DNA of 64,000 nt from Amycolatopsis coloradensis (GCF_001953865.1 NZ_MQUQ01000018.1:124001-188000); one strand, 5' to 3'; numbered from the stretch's first letter, positions 26,423-35,335 are shown. The notes: generated by a model not told the origin, from the letters alone. Made by a program: numbers and translations.

Positions 26423-26968
26423 GTGCGCATGCTGACCCCGGCCCGAGGCCCGGCCCGGCGCCTCCGCGGCGGGGCCGTGGGGGTGCTGACCGGCCTTCTG
26501 GCGACCGGTGCCCACCTGGGCGCCGGCGGACGCGTCCCCGACCTCGGCGTGGTCGTGCTGCTCGTCGCTCTGCTCAGCTGGGTGGCGTACGCGCTGGCGG
26601 GGCGTCGACAAGGTCCGCTCGCCATCCTCTGCCTCGTCGGCGGCGGGCAGTTGGCGATGCACGCTTCCCTCACCTTCCTGGCCTGGGAATCGCACTCCCA
26701 TCACCCCGAAACCGCGGGCAACGGCCTGCTCATGACCGCCGGGCACGCCGCCGCGACCCTCGTCGTGGTCGCGGTGCTGGCCGGCGCCGAGCGCGTGCTG
26801 TTCGCCCTCGTGACGCTGATCGCTTCGGTGCTCCCGCGCCGTCTGACACCGCGGCCCGCGACGGCGCCGCTGCGGGTCCACGTCCCGCTCGCGGTGAAGC
26901 ACCCCGCGACCGAGGCGCTCCTGCGCGACGTGCTCTCCCGGCGCGGTCCGCCGGTGTCGTTCGCCTGA
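26423..26968 (+). CDS. Small integral membrane protein, unknown function
   Basis: The 181-aa protein starts at a GTG (26423) and has four hydrophobic segments at roughly residues 18-35, 42-60, 65-87 and 102-125. A WESHSHHPE histidine cluster lies between the third and fourth, and the tail is basic. I do not recognise a catalytic motif. It lies about 115 bp upstream of the PepSY gene in the same direction. Small His-bearing membrane proteins beside PepSY proteins are often linked to metal handling, so a copper-related role is possible but unproven. Confidence 0.7.
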   Translation: MRMLTPARGPARRLRGGAVGVLTGLLATGAHLGAGGRVPDLGVVVLLVALLSWVAYALAGRRQGPLAILCLVGGGQLAMHASLTFLAWESHSHHPETAGNGLLMTAGHAAATLVVVAVLAGAERVLFALVTLIASVLPRRLTPRPATAPLRVHVPLAVKHPATEALLRDVLSRRGPPVSFA

Positions 26969-27083
26969 TCCCCGAAACCCTGCCGGGACCCGTGTCGCGG
27001 CAGGGCTCAGCACGCACGCCGTGACGACTTCCGGCGTGCGGCGCAGGCGCACGCCTCCCCACCGACGCCTCAGGAGTTCCCCC

Positions 27084-28481
27084 ATGGCAACACAGACCGA
27101 ACCGACCACCAGTCCACCGCGCACGTCCGCCTGGCGCGGCTTGTTCCTCCGGCTCCACTTCTACGCCGGCGTCCTCGTCGGTCCCTTCGTCCTCATCGCG
27201 GCGCTCACCGGCGTTCTGTACGCGGCGACTCCGCAACTGGAGTCCTGGGTCTACTCCGACCAGTTGCGGGCCCCCGTCGGGCTGAGCCAGGTCTCGCTCG
27301 CCGACCAGGTCAAGGCGGCGCAAGCGGCCAACCCCGGCGGCGACCTGGTCGCGATCCGGCCCGCCCCGGAACCGGGTGACACGACCCGGGTGCTGTTCGC
27401 CGAGGAAGGACTCGGCGAGTCCGAACGACGCGCGGTCTTCGTCGACCCCGCCACCGCGCAGGTGCGCGGGGACCTCGTCGCGTACGGCTCGAGTGGCGCT
27501 TTGCCGCTTCGGACCACGCTCGACCAGTTGCACCGCAACCTGCTGCTCGGTGAACCGGGCCGGCTCTACGGCGAACTCGCCGCGTCCTGGCTGTGGGTGG
27601 TCGCGCTGGGCGGCCTCGTGCTGTGGGTGAGCCGCCGCCGCGCCCGCCGGGCCGAAAAGGCCGCGAAAACGGAGTCCTCCCGTGGGAAATCCGTTCGCAG
27701 ACACGGATCTGTCGGCCTGTGGGTGCTGCTCGGCGCGCTGTTCCTGTCCGCGACAGGGCTGACGTGGTCGACGTACGCGGGGGAGAACGTCTCCGCGTTG
27801 CGTGAATCTCTCGGCTGGGCGACCCCGGTGTTGAAGGTGACGGGCACCGATGAGCACGCCGGTCATTCCGGGCACGGGGAAGCGCCCGCCGCGACTGCCC
27901 CCGTCCGGCCCGAAAGTGTGGACGCGATGCTCGCCTCGGCCCGCGCCGCCGGGATCGACGCGGCTTCGGTCGAGATCGGGCTGCCCGCCAAACCCGGATC
28001 TCCTTGGCAGGTGGCGGAAGTCGAACGCGGCTGGCCGACACAGGTCGACGCCGTCGCCGTCGACGGGACCACCGGCCAGATCCTGGGCGAGGTGCGGTTC
28101 GCCGACTATCCGCTGATCGCGATGCTGGCCCGATGGGGGATCGACGCGCATATGGGCGTGCTCTTCGGCTGGCCCAACCAGATCGTGCTGCTCCTGCTCG
28201 GCGGCGGCCTGGTCACGCTGGTCGTGCTCGGCTACCGGATGTGGTGGCGGCGCAGGCCGACCATGGCCACCGGCCTGACTTTCGGACGGCCCATCCCGCG
28301 CGGGCAGTGGCGGAAGGCGCCGCCCGCCCTGGTGGCGGGTCTCGTGGTCCTCGCCGCCGCGATCGGCTGGTTCGTGCCGCTGTTCGGCATCAGCCTGCTG
28401 GTGTTCCTGGTGATCGACCTGCTGCTGGGCCTGCGACCCGGCCGCCGGTCCAAACCGGACGCCGCCGACGTCACCGTGTGA
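27084..28481 (+). CDS. PepSY-associated TM (PepSY_TM) family membrane protein
   Basis: The 465-aa protein has four long membrane helices: LHFYAGVLVGPFVLIAALTG near residues 24-45, LAASWLWVVALGGLVLWVS near 170, one near 215, and two adjacent hydrophobic stretches toward the C-terminus. External PepSY-like segments lie between. A His-rich stretch (DEHAGHSGHGE) lies after the third helix. The ATG at 27084 has AGGAG 7 nt upstream. Family members occur with iron-siderophore reductases and copper systems. Its stop overlaps the convergent SDR gene by 11 bp. Confidence 0.85.
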   Translation: MATQTEPTTSPPRTSAWRGLFLRLHFYAGVLVGPFVLIAALTGVLYAATPQLESWVYSDQLRAPVGLSQVSLADQVKAAQAANPGGDLVAIRPAPEPGDTTRVLFAEEGLGESERRAVFVDPATAQVRGDLVAYGSSGALPLRTTLDQLHRNLLLGEPGRLYGELAASWLWVVALGGLVLWVSRRRARRAEKAAKTESSRGKSVRRHGSVGLWVLLGALFLSATGLTWSTYAGENVSALRESLGWATPVLKVTGTDEHAGHSGHGEAPAATAPVRPESVDAMLASARAAGIDAASVEIGLPAKPGSPWQVAEVERGWPTQVDAVAVDGTTGQILGEVRFADYPLIAMLARWGIDAHMGVLFGWPNQIVLLLLGGGLVTLVVLGYRMWWRRRPTMATGLTFGRPIPRGQWRKAPPALVAGLVVLAAAIGWFVPLFGISLLVFLVIDLLLGLRPGRRSKPDAADVTV

Positions 28482-29382
28482 CCTCGACGCCGGTGAGACC
28501 GGCGCTCGCCGCCCACAACCGGGCGGCGAGCGCGGTGTCGGCGAGCTTTCCGCGCACCGGTTCCCGCCGGGGTTCCCCACGCAGGCCGAACACCCGCGGG
28601 CCGAACATCTCACCGCCGCGCACGGCCGGGTCGAGGACCGCGCGGACGGCGGGCCAGGCCCCGGCTTCCTTGCCGTGCAACAGAAGTCCGGCGGGGAACT
28701 GTCGGCCATTCGGCGCCGGGTGCACCGGCCTCGGCGGCGTCAACGAGTCGAGCGCGCCGCCGGGATGGTCGACGACGCTCAGCACCGTGCTCCCTGCCGC
28801 GCGCAGCCGCCGGTCGAGTTCGAAGGCGAACAGCATCTGCGCCAGCTTCGAGCGCGCGTAGGTGCGTTTGGGCTGGTAGTCCCGCTTGCTCTGGAGGTCG
28901 TCCAGGTCGAGTTCCGCGGACTTGCCCACGAAGCTGCCCGTGGTGACGACGCGACCGGCGTCCGCCGCTTCGAGCAGCGGCATCAGGTGGTGCACCAGGA
29001 CGAAATGCCCGAGATGGTTGGTGGCGAACGTCAGTTCGTGGCCATCGGCGGTCTCGCGCCTCGGCTGGTCGTCCAGGAGCACACCCGCGTTGCAGACGAC
29101 GGCGTCGAGCCGCCCGATCTTCAGAGTGTCCACAGAGGACTTGAGGGACGGGAGGTCGGAAAGGTCCAGCCGCAGATGCCCGAGGCTCGCGTCCGGGACC
29201 CGGGTCCGGATCGACGCCATCGCGGCGTCGGCCTTGGCGGCGTCCCGGCTGCCGAGGAGCACGGTGGCGCCGGTGCCCGCGAGCTGTTCGGCGGCGAAGT
29301 AGCCGATACCCGCGTTGCCACCGGTGACCAGGAAGGTCTTGCCGTCGGCGCGCGGAAGATGGTGGACGTTCCAAGGGGTCAT
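28471..29382 (-). CDS. Short-chain dehydrogenase/reductase (retinol dehydrogenase-like)
   Basis: The 303-aa protein has TGGNAGIGYFAAEQLAG as the NAD(P)-binding loop, VCNAGVLL (NAG), a catalytic Ser in TTGSFVG and YARSK (Tyr and Lys). Length and motifs fit the extended retinol-dehydrogenase/WWOX-like SDR group. I chose the ATG at 29382; earlier in-frame codons run through the palindromic control region. It is divergent from a TetR gene, which probably represses it. Confidence 0.87.
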   Translation of the reverse strand: MTPWNVHHLPRADGKTFLVTGGNAGIGYFAAEQLAGTGATVLLGSRDAAKADAAMASIRTRVPDASLGHLRLDLSDLPSLKSSVDTLKIGRLDAVVCNAGVLLDDQPRRETADGHELTFATNHLGHFVLVHHLMPLLEAADAGRVVTTGSFVGKSAELDLDDLQSKRDYQPKRTYARSKLAQMLFAFELDRRLRAAGSTVLSVVDHPGGALDSLTPPRPVHPAPNGRQFPAGLLLHGKEAGAWPAVRAVLDPAVRGGEMFGPRVFGLRGEPRREPVRGKLADTALAARLWAASAGLTGVEVTR

Positions 29383-29401
29383 GACGGGCTCCCGCTCAAA
29401 G

Positions 29402-29416
29402 TCGAAGTCACTTCGA
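29402..29416. promoter_or_regulatory. TetR-type operator between SDR and TetR genes
   Basis: TCGAAGT-C-ACTTCGA is a perfect 7-bp inverted repeat around one base, in the 83-bp divergent gap. A second loose repeat, ATACAT near 29419 and ATGTAT near 29450, flanks it. The position suits control of both genes by the TetR protein. Confidence 0.6.
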
Positions 29417-29465
29417 ATATACATGCGTTTCGATTTCGGAGGGCATCCGATGTATTGTGGGCCGC

Positions 29466-30041
29466 ATGACAAGGACCGAGCCGGGCAGGCGTGAGCGCAA
29501 GAAGGCGGCGACCCGCCAGGCCCTGTCGGAGGCGGCGCGAACCCTGTTCCTGGAACGGGGTTTCGACAACGTCACCGTCGCGGAGATCGCGGACGCCGCG
29601 GACACGGCGGTGTCCACGCTGTTCGCGCATTTCCCCGGTGGCAAGGAGGCACTGATCCTCGGCCACGGGCGCGCCCGCGAAGAGGCGCTGGCCGCCGCGG
29701 TGCGCGACCGCGCCGAGGACGTCTCGATCTTGCAGGCGTTGCGGGACTTCCTCGCGACCCGCGGTCCGTTCGACCCGGATCCCGATCCGCTGTCACGCCG
29801 TGTCGCGGACCTCGTGGTCGCCACCCCGGCACTGCGCGCCTACGCCAGAGCACTCTGGACCGGTTGCGAGGACGCTCTCACGGAGGTCATCGCCGAGCAG
29901 TCCGGTCAGGACGATTTCTCCGTGCGGCTGCTGGCCCGCTACGTCTTGGAGATCCCGGACCTGGCCGGTGTCGAGCCCGATCCCGCCGCCGCGCTGGACG
30001 CCGCGTTCGTCTTCCTGCGGCGGGGCTGGCCGGGGTTCTGA
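29466..30041 (+). CDS. TetR-family transcriptional regulator
   Basis: The 191-aa protein has a TetR HTH (RQALSEAARTLFLERGFDNVTVAEIADAADTAVSTLFAHF) and a variable helical effector domain. I chose the ATG at 29466. It has almost no leader and no clear ribosome site, so translation may be leaderless. Divergent to the SDR gene, it probably represses that enzyme and itself through the palindrome at 29402-29416. Confidence 0.88.
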   Translation: MTRTEPGRRERKKAATRQALSEAARTLFLERGFDNVTVAEIADAADTAVSTLFAHFPGGKEALILGHGRAREEALAAAVRDRAEDVSILQALRDFLATRGPFDPDPDPLSRRVADLVVATPALRAYARALWTGCEDALTEVIAEQSGQDDFSVRLLARYVLEIPDLAGVEPDPAAALDAAFVFLRRGWPGF

Positions 30042-30145
30042 TCTCCCGGATCCTCGGTCGACCAGCTACCTCTCTTTACCGGCGGCTCGACCTCGACGTG
30101 CTGAGGATGCCGATCGGCGAGGTGACGGCCGCCGCGGGTTTCTGT

Positions 30146-30963
30146 CGCGACGCAGCGATCCGGACGATTCCGGGGGAGAAGATCTTCTTCCTGCAACTGG
30201 CCGACGCGCCCTCGCTGGACATGGACGTGCTGCACTGGAGCAGGCGCCACCGGCTCTTCCCCGGCCAGGGTGCGTTCGACCTGGCCGCGTTCACCGGTCA
30301 CGTGCCGGCGGCGGGCTATCGAGGGCCGCCCTGGTGCGCCTCGGCTGGATGGACACGCCTTCGCGGAGCTCTCGTGTTCGTGCACACCGGAACACATCGC
30401 TCGAAGCCGGTTCACCTGTGGCAACAGGGGTCTGGTGAACGACACCGCGGACGACACGATCAGCGCGCCGGGCGGAGACGTTGCTCGCGCCCGTGCTGCC
30501 CCGCGAGCACGGCCCCGGCGAGGCGAACTTCTCGGCCGTCGCCGCGCCGGACGGATCCGCGATCTTCCTCTGTGGCAACGACGAGTGGCTTCGTTCCTAC
30601 CGGGACAGCGCCTGCCGGGCCGGGTATCACCGGCATCGACCACGTCGCCTTGACACAACCCTTCGATCACTTCGATGAGGCGACGCTGTTCTCTCGTTCG
30701 GCGCTGGGCCTGCGGCCCGACGCGGTCTCGGAGTTCGCGACGCCGTTCGGATTGATGCGCAGCCGGGCCGCCGACGATCTGGATCTCCGGCTGACGTTGG
30801 ACAGTGCCCTGGGCGGTTCGACTTGCCGTTCGCGGCTCTGTCGCGAGAGAACTCAATGCTGTATGAACGGGACGAGCACGGCGGCTATCGCGGATACGGG
30901 ATCGTCAACACACCGGTGTACAGGACCCCGTATCAGAAACGACGGCTGAGTCTCGCACGCTGA
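30146..30963 (+). pseudogene. Degraded 3-dehydroshikimate dehydratase (isomerase + HPPD-like fusion)
   Basis: Pieces of a QuiC-type two-domain enzyme are readable in order across several frames. The isomerase domain gives IRTIPGEKIFFLQLADAP and RLFPGQGAFDLAAF, ending at AAGYRGP. A linker in another frame gives LPREHGPGEANFSAVAAPDG. The HPPD-like domain gives GITGIDHVALTQPFDHFDEA and LFSRSALGLRPDAVSEF. The tail in a third frame gives GGYRGYGIVNTPV and ends at a TGA (30961-30963). The N-terminal half is missing and at least three frameshifts or deletions are present. The intact enzyme makes protocatechuate from 3-dehydroshikimate. Confidence 0.72.
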
Positions 30964-30996
30964 CGTTTTGTCGGTGGCCGGTTGTAGGTTCTTGTC

Positions 30997-32235
30997 GTGG
31001 CTACTTCCGGTGCCGAACTCTCGGCCGTTCTCGAAGAAATGACCGATCCGAATCTTTTGGAGGAGATCAATGTTCTGGTGGGTTCCTTGGACGACAAGGA
31101 CTCCATGCTTGTCGCGAAGGAGATCAGTGTCGCTCTCGCGCGTCTCGAGGCAGTGCGGTTTCGTGCTTTGTCGCGGCTGAGCGAGGTGCGCGGCGGGACG
31201 CGGAGCGTGGTGCAGGAGGTGGCGATGGGCCTGTACCTTGTGGACGGTTTCGCCGGCTCTCTCGTGGCGACCGGCGTTGCGTTGACGTCGCGGTTGCCGC
31301 GGACGTTGTCGTTGATGGACAAGGGCAAGCTGAACGGATGCTCCGCCACCAAGGTGGCCGAGGCGACCGCCTGGTTGTCCAATGAGGACTCACTCGTCGC
31401 CGACGCTGCGCTGGAGTCGAGGTTGCCGGAGAAGAACAGCGAGCAGGTCCGCAAAGCCGCCACCTACGCGGCGATGAGGGCTGATCTAGCCGGTGCCGAC
31501 AGGAAAGCGACCGAGCGCAGGGAAGGTCGTCGATTGTCCATGGCGCAAGGTGAGGCCGGTGTCGCTTCGATCGAGGTGGTGGACGGCCCGGTGGAGAAGG
31601 TCACCGCCGCCTACCAGCGGATCAATCGGGAGGCCCGGGCACTGCGGAAGCAGGGTGACATAAGGACGATGGATCAACTCCGGGCCGACATCGCCCTGGA
31701 CCTGCTCCTGAGTGGACAAGGCGGCGTCTCCGAGCGCACCGAGGTGTTTTTGTACATGGACCTCGGCACGTACCTGGGTTTGAACCACGACCCCGTGAAG
31801 ATGGCCGGGCACGGCCACATCCCCGCCTCGCTGGCAAGCCAGATCGCCGCCGGACCGAACACCGTGCTCCGGCGCATCATCACCGACCCGCTCAGCGGCC
31901 AGATCCAAGACCTGGGCAGAACCCGGTACCGCCCCGACGCGGCGACAGCCGAATTCGTCCGCGTGCGGGACAGTGAGTGCCGAAGACCCGGCTGCGCCCG
32001 GGCCGCCCATGCCTGCGAACTCGACCATTTGATTCCGTGGCAGTTCCAGGGCGAGACGAACGTGGCCGACCTGGTCACCTACTGCACTCGCGACCACCGG
32101 TTGAAAGACGAACCCGGCTGGATCTATCACCTCGAACCCGATGGCGGCTTGAAGATCACCACTCCTACCGGGCAGGTCCACACCAGCGTGCCACCGCCGT
32201 TGCATGACCCACGGCCGGAAGGACCGCCGTTCTGA
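30997..32235 (+). CDS. DUF222/HNH endonuclease family protein (13E12 repeat type)
   Basis: The 412-aa protein has a helical DUF222 domain (about residues 10-300) and a C-terminal HNH motif: CRRPGCARAAHACELDHLIP, with the two Cys, the His and Asp-His, ending in TYCTRDHRLK. This family is multicopy in mycobacteria and related actinomycetes, and its role is unclear. It starts at a GTG (30997) with no clear ribosome site. Codon use looks less GC3-biased than its neighbours, and the gene is followed by the repeat-filled region at 32.2-33.1 kb, which suggests a mobile or recently acquired block. Confidence 0.85.
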   Translation: MATSGAELSAVLEEMTDPNLLEEINVLVGSLDDKDSMLVAKEISVALARLEAVRFRALSRLSEVRGGTRSVVQEVAMGLYLVDGFAGSLVATGVALTSRLPRTLSLMDKGKLNGCSATKVAEATAWLSNEDSLVADAALESRLPEKNSEQVRKAATYAAMRADLAGADRKATERREGRRLSMAQGEAGVASIEVVDGPVEKVTAAYQRINREARALRKQGDIRTMDQLRADIALDLLLSGQGGVSERTEVFLYMDLGTYLGLNHDPVKMAGHGHIPASLASQIAAGPNTVLRRIITDPLSGQIQDLGRTRYRPDAATAEFVRVRDSECRRPGCARAAHACELDHLIPWQFQGETNVADLVTYCTRDHRLKDEPGWIYHLEPDGGLKITTPTGQVHTSVPPPLHDPRPEGPPF

Positions 32236-32238
32236 TTC

Positions 32239-33090
32239 ACTGCCGCGAAACGGCGACGAGTGTGCGGGGGCCGGGTGGCGCGAATGCCGCTTGGCGGCGA
32301 CGGCGGGCTGGCGATCTGGTTGGCGCTTGCCGCATGGTGTTCGCTGTCCGTCGCCCGTCGCCCGTCGCCCGTCGCCCGTCGCTCGCTGTTCGCTGTTCGC
32401 GCCGGATCTTGCCGCAGGATGGCAACGTTGTGCAGGGTTCGCTCTGGCTGATGAGATCTCATGGGCCTTTCGGACGGTTGTCCCCGACTTTCCGGTCGTT
32501 GCCGCGGAACGGCAACACCGGGCACGTGGCTGTTCCGCGTTTGGTGGCGTGATGTTGCCGTGAAATGGCGGCCACTGCGGCTGATGGCCTGTCCGAACCG
32601 TGGCCGTTCGCTGGTCGCCGCGGAAGGCGACACGGGCACCTGGCTGTCCGCGCTCGTGATGTGGTGTTGCCGCGAACCGGCGAAACCGCCTCGTTGAGCA
32701 ACTTCCGCCATACGGCCGGCCATTGTCTTGGCGATCGCTGTTCGCCCTGATCGTCGCCGCATAACGGCAACGTGTATGCAGGGCTCGCTCCGGCAGCTGA
32801 GGATTCGCTCGCGCGTCCCCCCGGATTGGTGTCCGATGATTTTCGGCTGCTGAGGTCGTTGCCGCGAATTGGCAACCACCGCGGCGAGTGGCCTGTCCGA
32901 AGCTAGGCCGTTCGTCGGTCGCTGGGTCGCCTGAGGTGTTGCCGCGAAATGGCGAAGCCTCCGCCTGGCCATCAGGTCAAAGCTTGCCGCCCGCCGATCA
33001 CAGGCTCACTCCCGATCGTCGCCGCGGAACGGCACCACAGCCACCCGGCTGCCCGGTACTCGCGATGTGACGTTGCCGCGAACCGGCGAC
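32239..33090. repeat. Array of 11 degenerate 19-bp hairpin repeats
   Basis: The gene-free stretch 32236-33108 carries 11 copies of GTTGCCGCGAAACGGCAAC-like sequence. The arms GTTGCCG and CGGCAAC flank a 5-nt loop, so each can form a short hairpin. Copies begin at 32239, 32408, 32498, 32554, 32614, 32666, 32753, 32858, 32938, 33018 and 33072. Arm changes are mostly T-C or A-G, which keep G-T pairing. Start-to-start spacing is irregular (52-169 bp). Flanking words such as GGCCTGTCCGAA and GCAGGGYTCGCTCYGGC also recur. No reading frame here looks like a real gene. Confidence 0.85.
32350..32398. repeat. Heptanucleotide tandem repeats
   Basis: GTCGCCC occurs four times exactly (32350-32377), then once as GTCGCTC (32378-32384), followed by two copies of GCTGTTC (32385-32398). 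The constant 7-bp period suggests replication slippage inside the hairpin-repeat region. Confidence 0.85.
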
Positions 33091-33108
33091 ACCCAGCCCA
33101 ACCCCCCA

Positions 33109-34083
33109 CTAGCCCGCCCCCGGGGCGACCCGGAACTCCACCGCCGTCCGTTCATCCGAAACCTGCCGCGAACCACCCACGACCAGGCCGCATTCGGCGC
33201 CCAAGGCCGCCAGTTCGCCGATCGTCCGTTCGCGGCCGCCGTAGCACATCAGCATGAACAGGTCCGTCGCCGTGTCGGCACCGCGTTCCCGCACCAGTTC
33301 GATCACCACGACGATGCCGTTCGGTGCGGCGGCCCGGCGGCAGGCGGTCAGGATTTCGCGGGCGTGGTCGTCATCCCAATCGTGCAGGATGTCGGACAGG
33401 AGGTAGGCGTCGGAGCCCGCGGGCAGTGGGTCGAAGAAGCTGCCGGTGACGGTGCCGGCGCGGTCACCGAGGCCCGCGTCGGCGAATCTGGCGGTGGCGG
33501 CGGCCGTCGCGGGGGCGAGGTCCAGGACGCGGCCGCGGGCCTGGGAATTCGCTCGTAGGATTGCCTCGAGGATGGTTCCATCGCCGCCGCCGACGTCGAC
33601 GATGTCCTGGAAACGGCTCCAGTCGAACCGTTCGGCCACTTGCGGGGCCTCTCGTTCGATGCGCCAGGTCATCAGGTGGTCGAACGAGCGCCGCAGCTCC
33701 GGATCGGCTTCGACGTCGGACCAGAAGTCGCGCCCGTATCGTTCGGCATAGGCGGGCCTTCCGGTGGTGATCGTGCCGAGCAGCTCCACGAAAGCGAGTT
33801 CGGCGCGCCCTCCGGCGGCGTTGATGTCGAGCAGGGGCCCGACTTCGCGGATCTGGGCGCCGAGGCTTGTGGGACGGTAGTGACCGGTTTCCGCGTCGAC
33901 GGTGAAGACGCCCACCGAGACCAGATGGTCGAGCAGGCATGCCAGAGGGCCGACCGCGGTCCCGGTTTCGGAAGCGAGGTGCTCGGCCGTTCCCGTTCGC
34001 TCGACCAGGCCGAGGGTCGCGGCGACGCGGATGGCCATCGGAGTGGCCAGGCCCGCCAGATCCAGTATCGAGGATTCATCCAT
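33109..34083 (-). CDS. SAM-dependent O-methyltransferase (acetylserotonin/plant OMT type)
   Basis: The 324-aa protein has an N-terminal winged-helix dimerisation domain and a C-terminal SAM-binding domain: IVDVGGGDGTILEAIL (motif I), GSFFDPLPAGSDAYLLSDIL and HDWDDDHAREIL, where His is the usual catalytic base. These enzymes methylate phenolic hydroxyls of secondary metabolites. The ATG is at 34083. It lies 44 bp downstream of pobA on the same strand, so its acceptor may be a hydroxybenzoate-like phenol. Confidence 0.87.
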   Translation of the reverse strand: MDESSILDLAGLATPMAIRVAATLGLVERTGTAEHLASETGTAVGPLACLLDHLVSVGVFTVDAETGHYRPTSLGAQIREVGPLLDINAAGGRAELAFVELLGTITTGRPAYAERYGRDFWSDVEADPELRRSFDHLMTWRIEREAPQVAERFDWSRFQDIVDVGGGDGTILEAILRANSQARGRVLDLAPATAAATARFADAGLGDRAGTVTGSFFDPLPAGSDAYLLSDILHDWDDDHAREILTACRRAAAPNGIVVVIELVRERGADTATDLFMLMCYGGRERTIGELAALGAECGLVVGGSRQVSDERTAVEFRVAPGAG

Positions 34084-34127
34084 CGTCCGAGGCTAGCCAG
34101 CGGCCCTCGAAAACCGGACCAGACGAG

Positions 34128-35303
34128 TCAGAACCCGATGGGCAGCCCCGCGTAGTTCTCCGCCAGCCCCGCCCGGCCCGCCTCGCTCCGCGCCAACCAG
34201 CGCAACTGCGACAGCTGCAACTGCCGGTCGAACGGATCACCCGATTGGTGCAGCATCGTCGTCATCCACCACGAGAAATGCGTACACCGCCAAACCCGGC
34301 GCAGTGCGGCGTCGGAGTAGGCGTCGGCGAGCGCGGAGTTCTTGTCCCGCACCAAAGCGGCCAACGCGGGGGCGAGGAGTGCGACGTCGGCGACGGCGAG
34401 GTTGAGGCCTTTGGCGCCGGTCGGCGGCACGATATGGGCGGCGTCGCCGGCGAGGAACAGTCGGCCGTGCCGCATCGGTTGTTGCACGAAACTGCGCATG
34501 GGCAGCACGCTCTTGTCGGTGATCGGCCCGGGGGTGAGCGTCCAGCCGTCCTGGCCGTGGCCGAGGCGGGCCGCGAGCGCTTCCCAGATCCGCTCGTCGG
34601 ACCACATGCCGATGTCGGTGCCGTTGGGCACCTGGAGATACAGCCTGCTGACAGTGGCCGAACGCATCGAATGCATGGCGAACCCGTCGGGATGCCAGGC
34701 GTAGATGAGCTCGTCGGTCGACGGGGCGACGTCGGCGAGGACACCGAGCCACGAGTACGGGTAGGTGCGCTCCCAGGTCTGCTTCGCGGCGTCGGGAATC
34801 GCGGTGCGGCAGGGCCCGAAGGAACCGTCGCAGCCGACAACGACGTCGGCGTCCAGTCGCTGAGGCGTGCCGTCAAGGGCTGCGAAGGTGACGTAGGGCT
34901 TGTCGGTCTCGATGTCGTGTACGGCGGTGTCGCTGACCTCGTAGTGGATCTGCTGTCCTGCCGCCGCTCGCGCCTTGCCGAGATCCTTGGTCACCTCGGT
35001 CTGGCCGTACACGGTCACGCTCCGCCCGACCAGGTCGACGAAGTCGAGATGGTGCCGCTCCTCCGGCCATTGCAAGTAGATGCCGCGATGCTCGTCGCCC
35101 TCGCGGTCGAGCCGGTCGGCGAGCCCGGCCGCACGCAGGAGGTCCACTGTGGACTGTTCGAGGATGCCCGCCCGGATCCGCGCCTCCACGTACTCGCGCG
35201 AGCGGGTCTCCACGATCACCGATTCGATGCCCGCCAGATCGAGCAGATGTGACAGGAGCAGTCCGGCCGGGCCGGCACCGACGATGGCGATTGGGGTTCG
35301 CAT
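34128..35303 (-). CDS. pobA: 4-hydroxybenzoate 3-monooxygenase
   Basis: The 391-aa flavoprotein has IAIVGAGPAGLLLSHLL (FAD dinucleotide motif), ARIRAGILEQSTVDLL with the substrate-contacting Arg of PHBH, VVGCDGSFGPCR (DG motif) and LAGDAAHIVPPTGAKGLNLA (second FAD motif). Length matches the family. It hydroxylates 4-hydroxybenzoate to protocatechuate with O2 and NAD(P)H. The ATG is at 35303, 32 bp after an IclR-type regulator on the same strand, an arrangement typical of pobR-pobA control. No ring-cleavage genes are in the window. Confidence 0.93.
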   Translation of the reverse strand: MRTPIAIVGAGPAGLLLSHLLDLAGIESVIVETRSREYVEARIRAGILEQSTVDLLRAAGLADRLDREGDEHRGIYLQWPEERHHLDFVDLVGRSVTVYGQTEVTKDLGKARAAAGQQIHYEVSDTAVHDIETDKPYVTFAALDGTPQRLDADVVVGCDGSFGPCRTAIPDAAKQTWERTYPYSWLGVLADVAPSTDELIYAWHPDGFAMHSMRSATVSRLYLQVPNGTDIGMWSDERIWEALAARLGHGQDGWTLTPGPITDKSVLPMRSFVQQPMRHGRLFLAGDAAHIVPPTGAKGLNLAVADVALLAPALAALVRDKNSALADAYSDAALRRVWRCTHFSWWMTTMLHQSGDPFDRQLQLSQLRWLARSEAGRAGLAENYAGLPIGF

Positions 35304-35335
35304 GACCGGAGTCTGGTCGCGCGGCAGGCGAACTC

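Noticed and set aside
32236-33108. Possible CRISPR array
   Set aside because: The 19-bp repeats are degenerate and spaced 52-169 bp apart, the intervals contain repeated words rather than unique spacers, and no cas genes are near.
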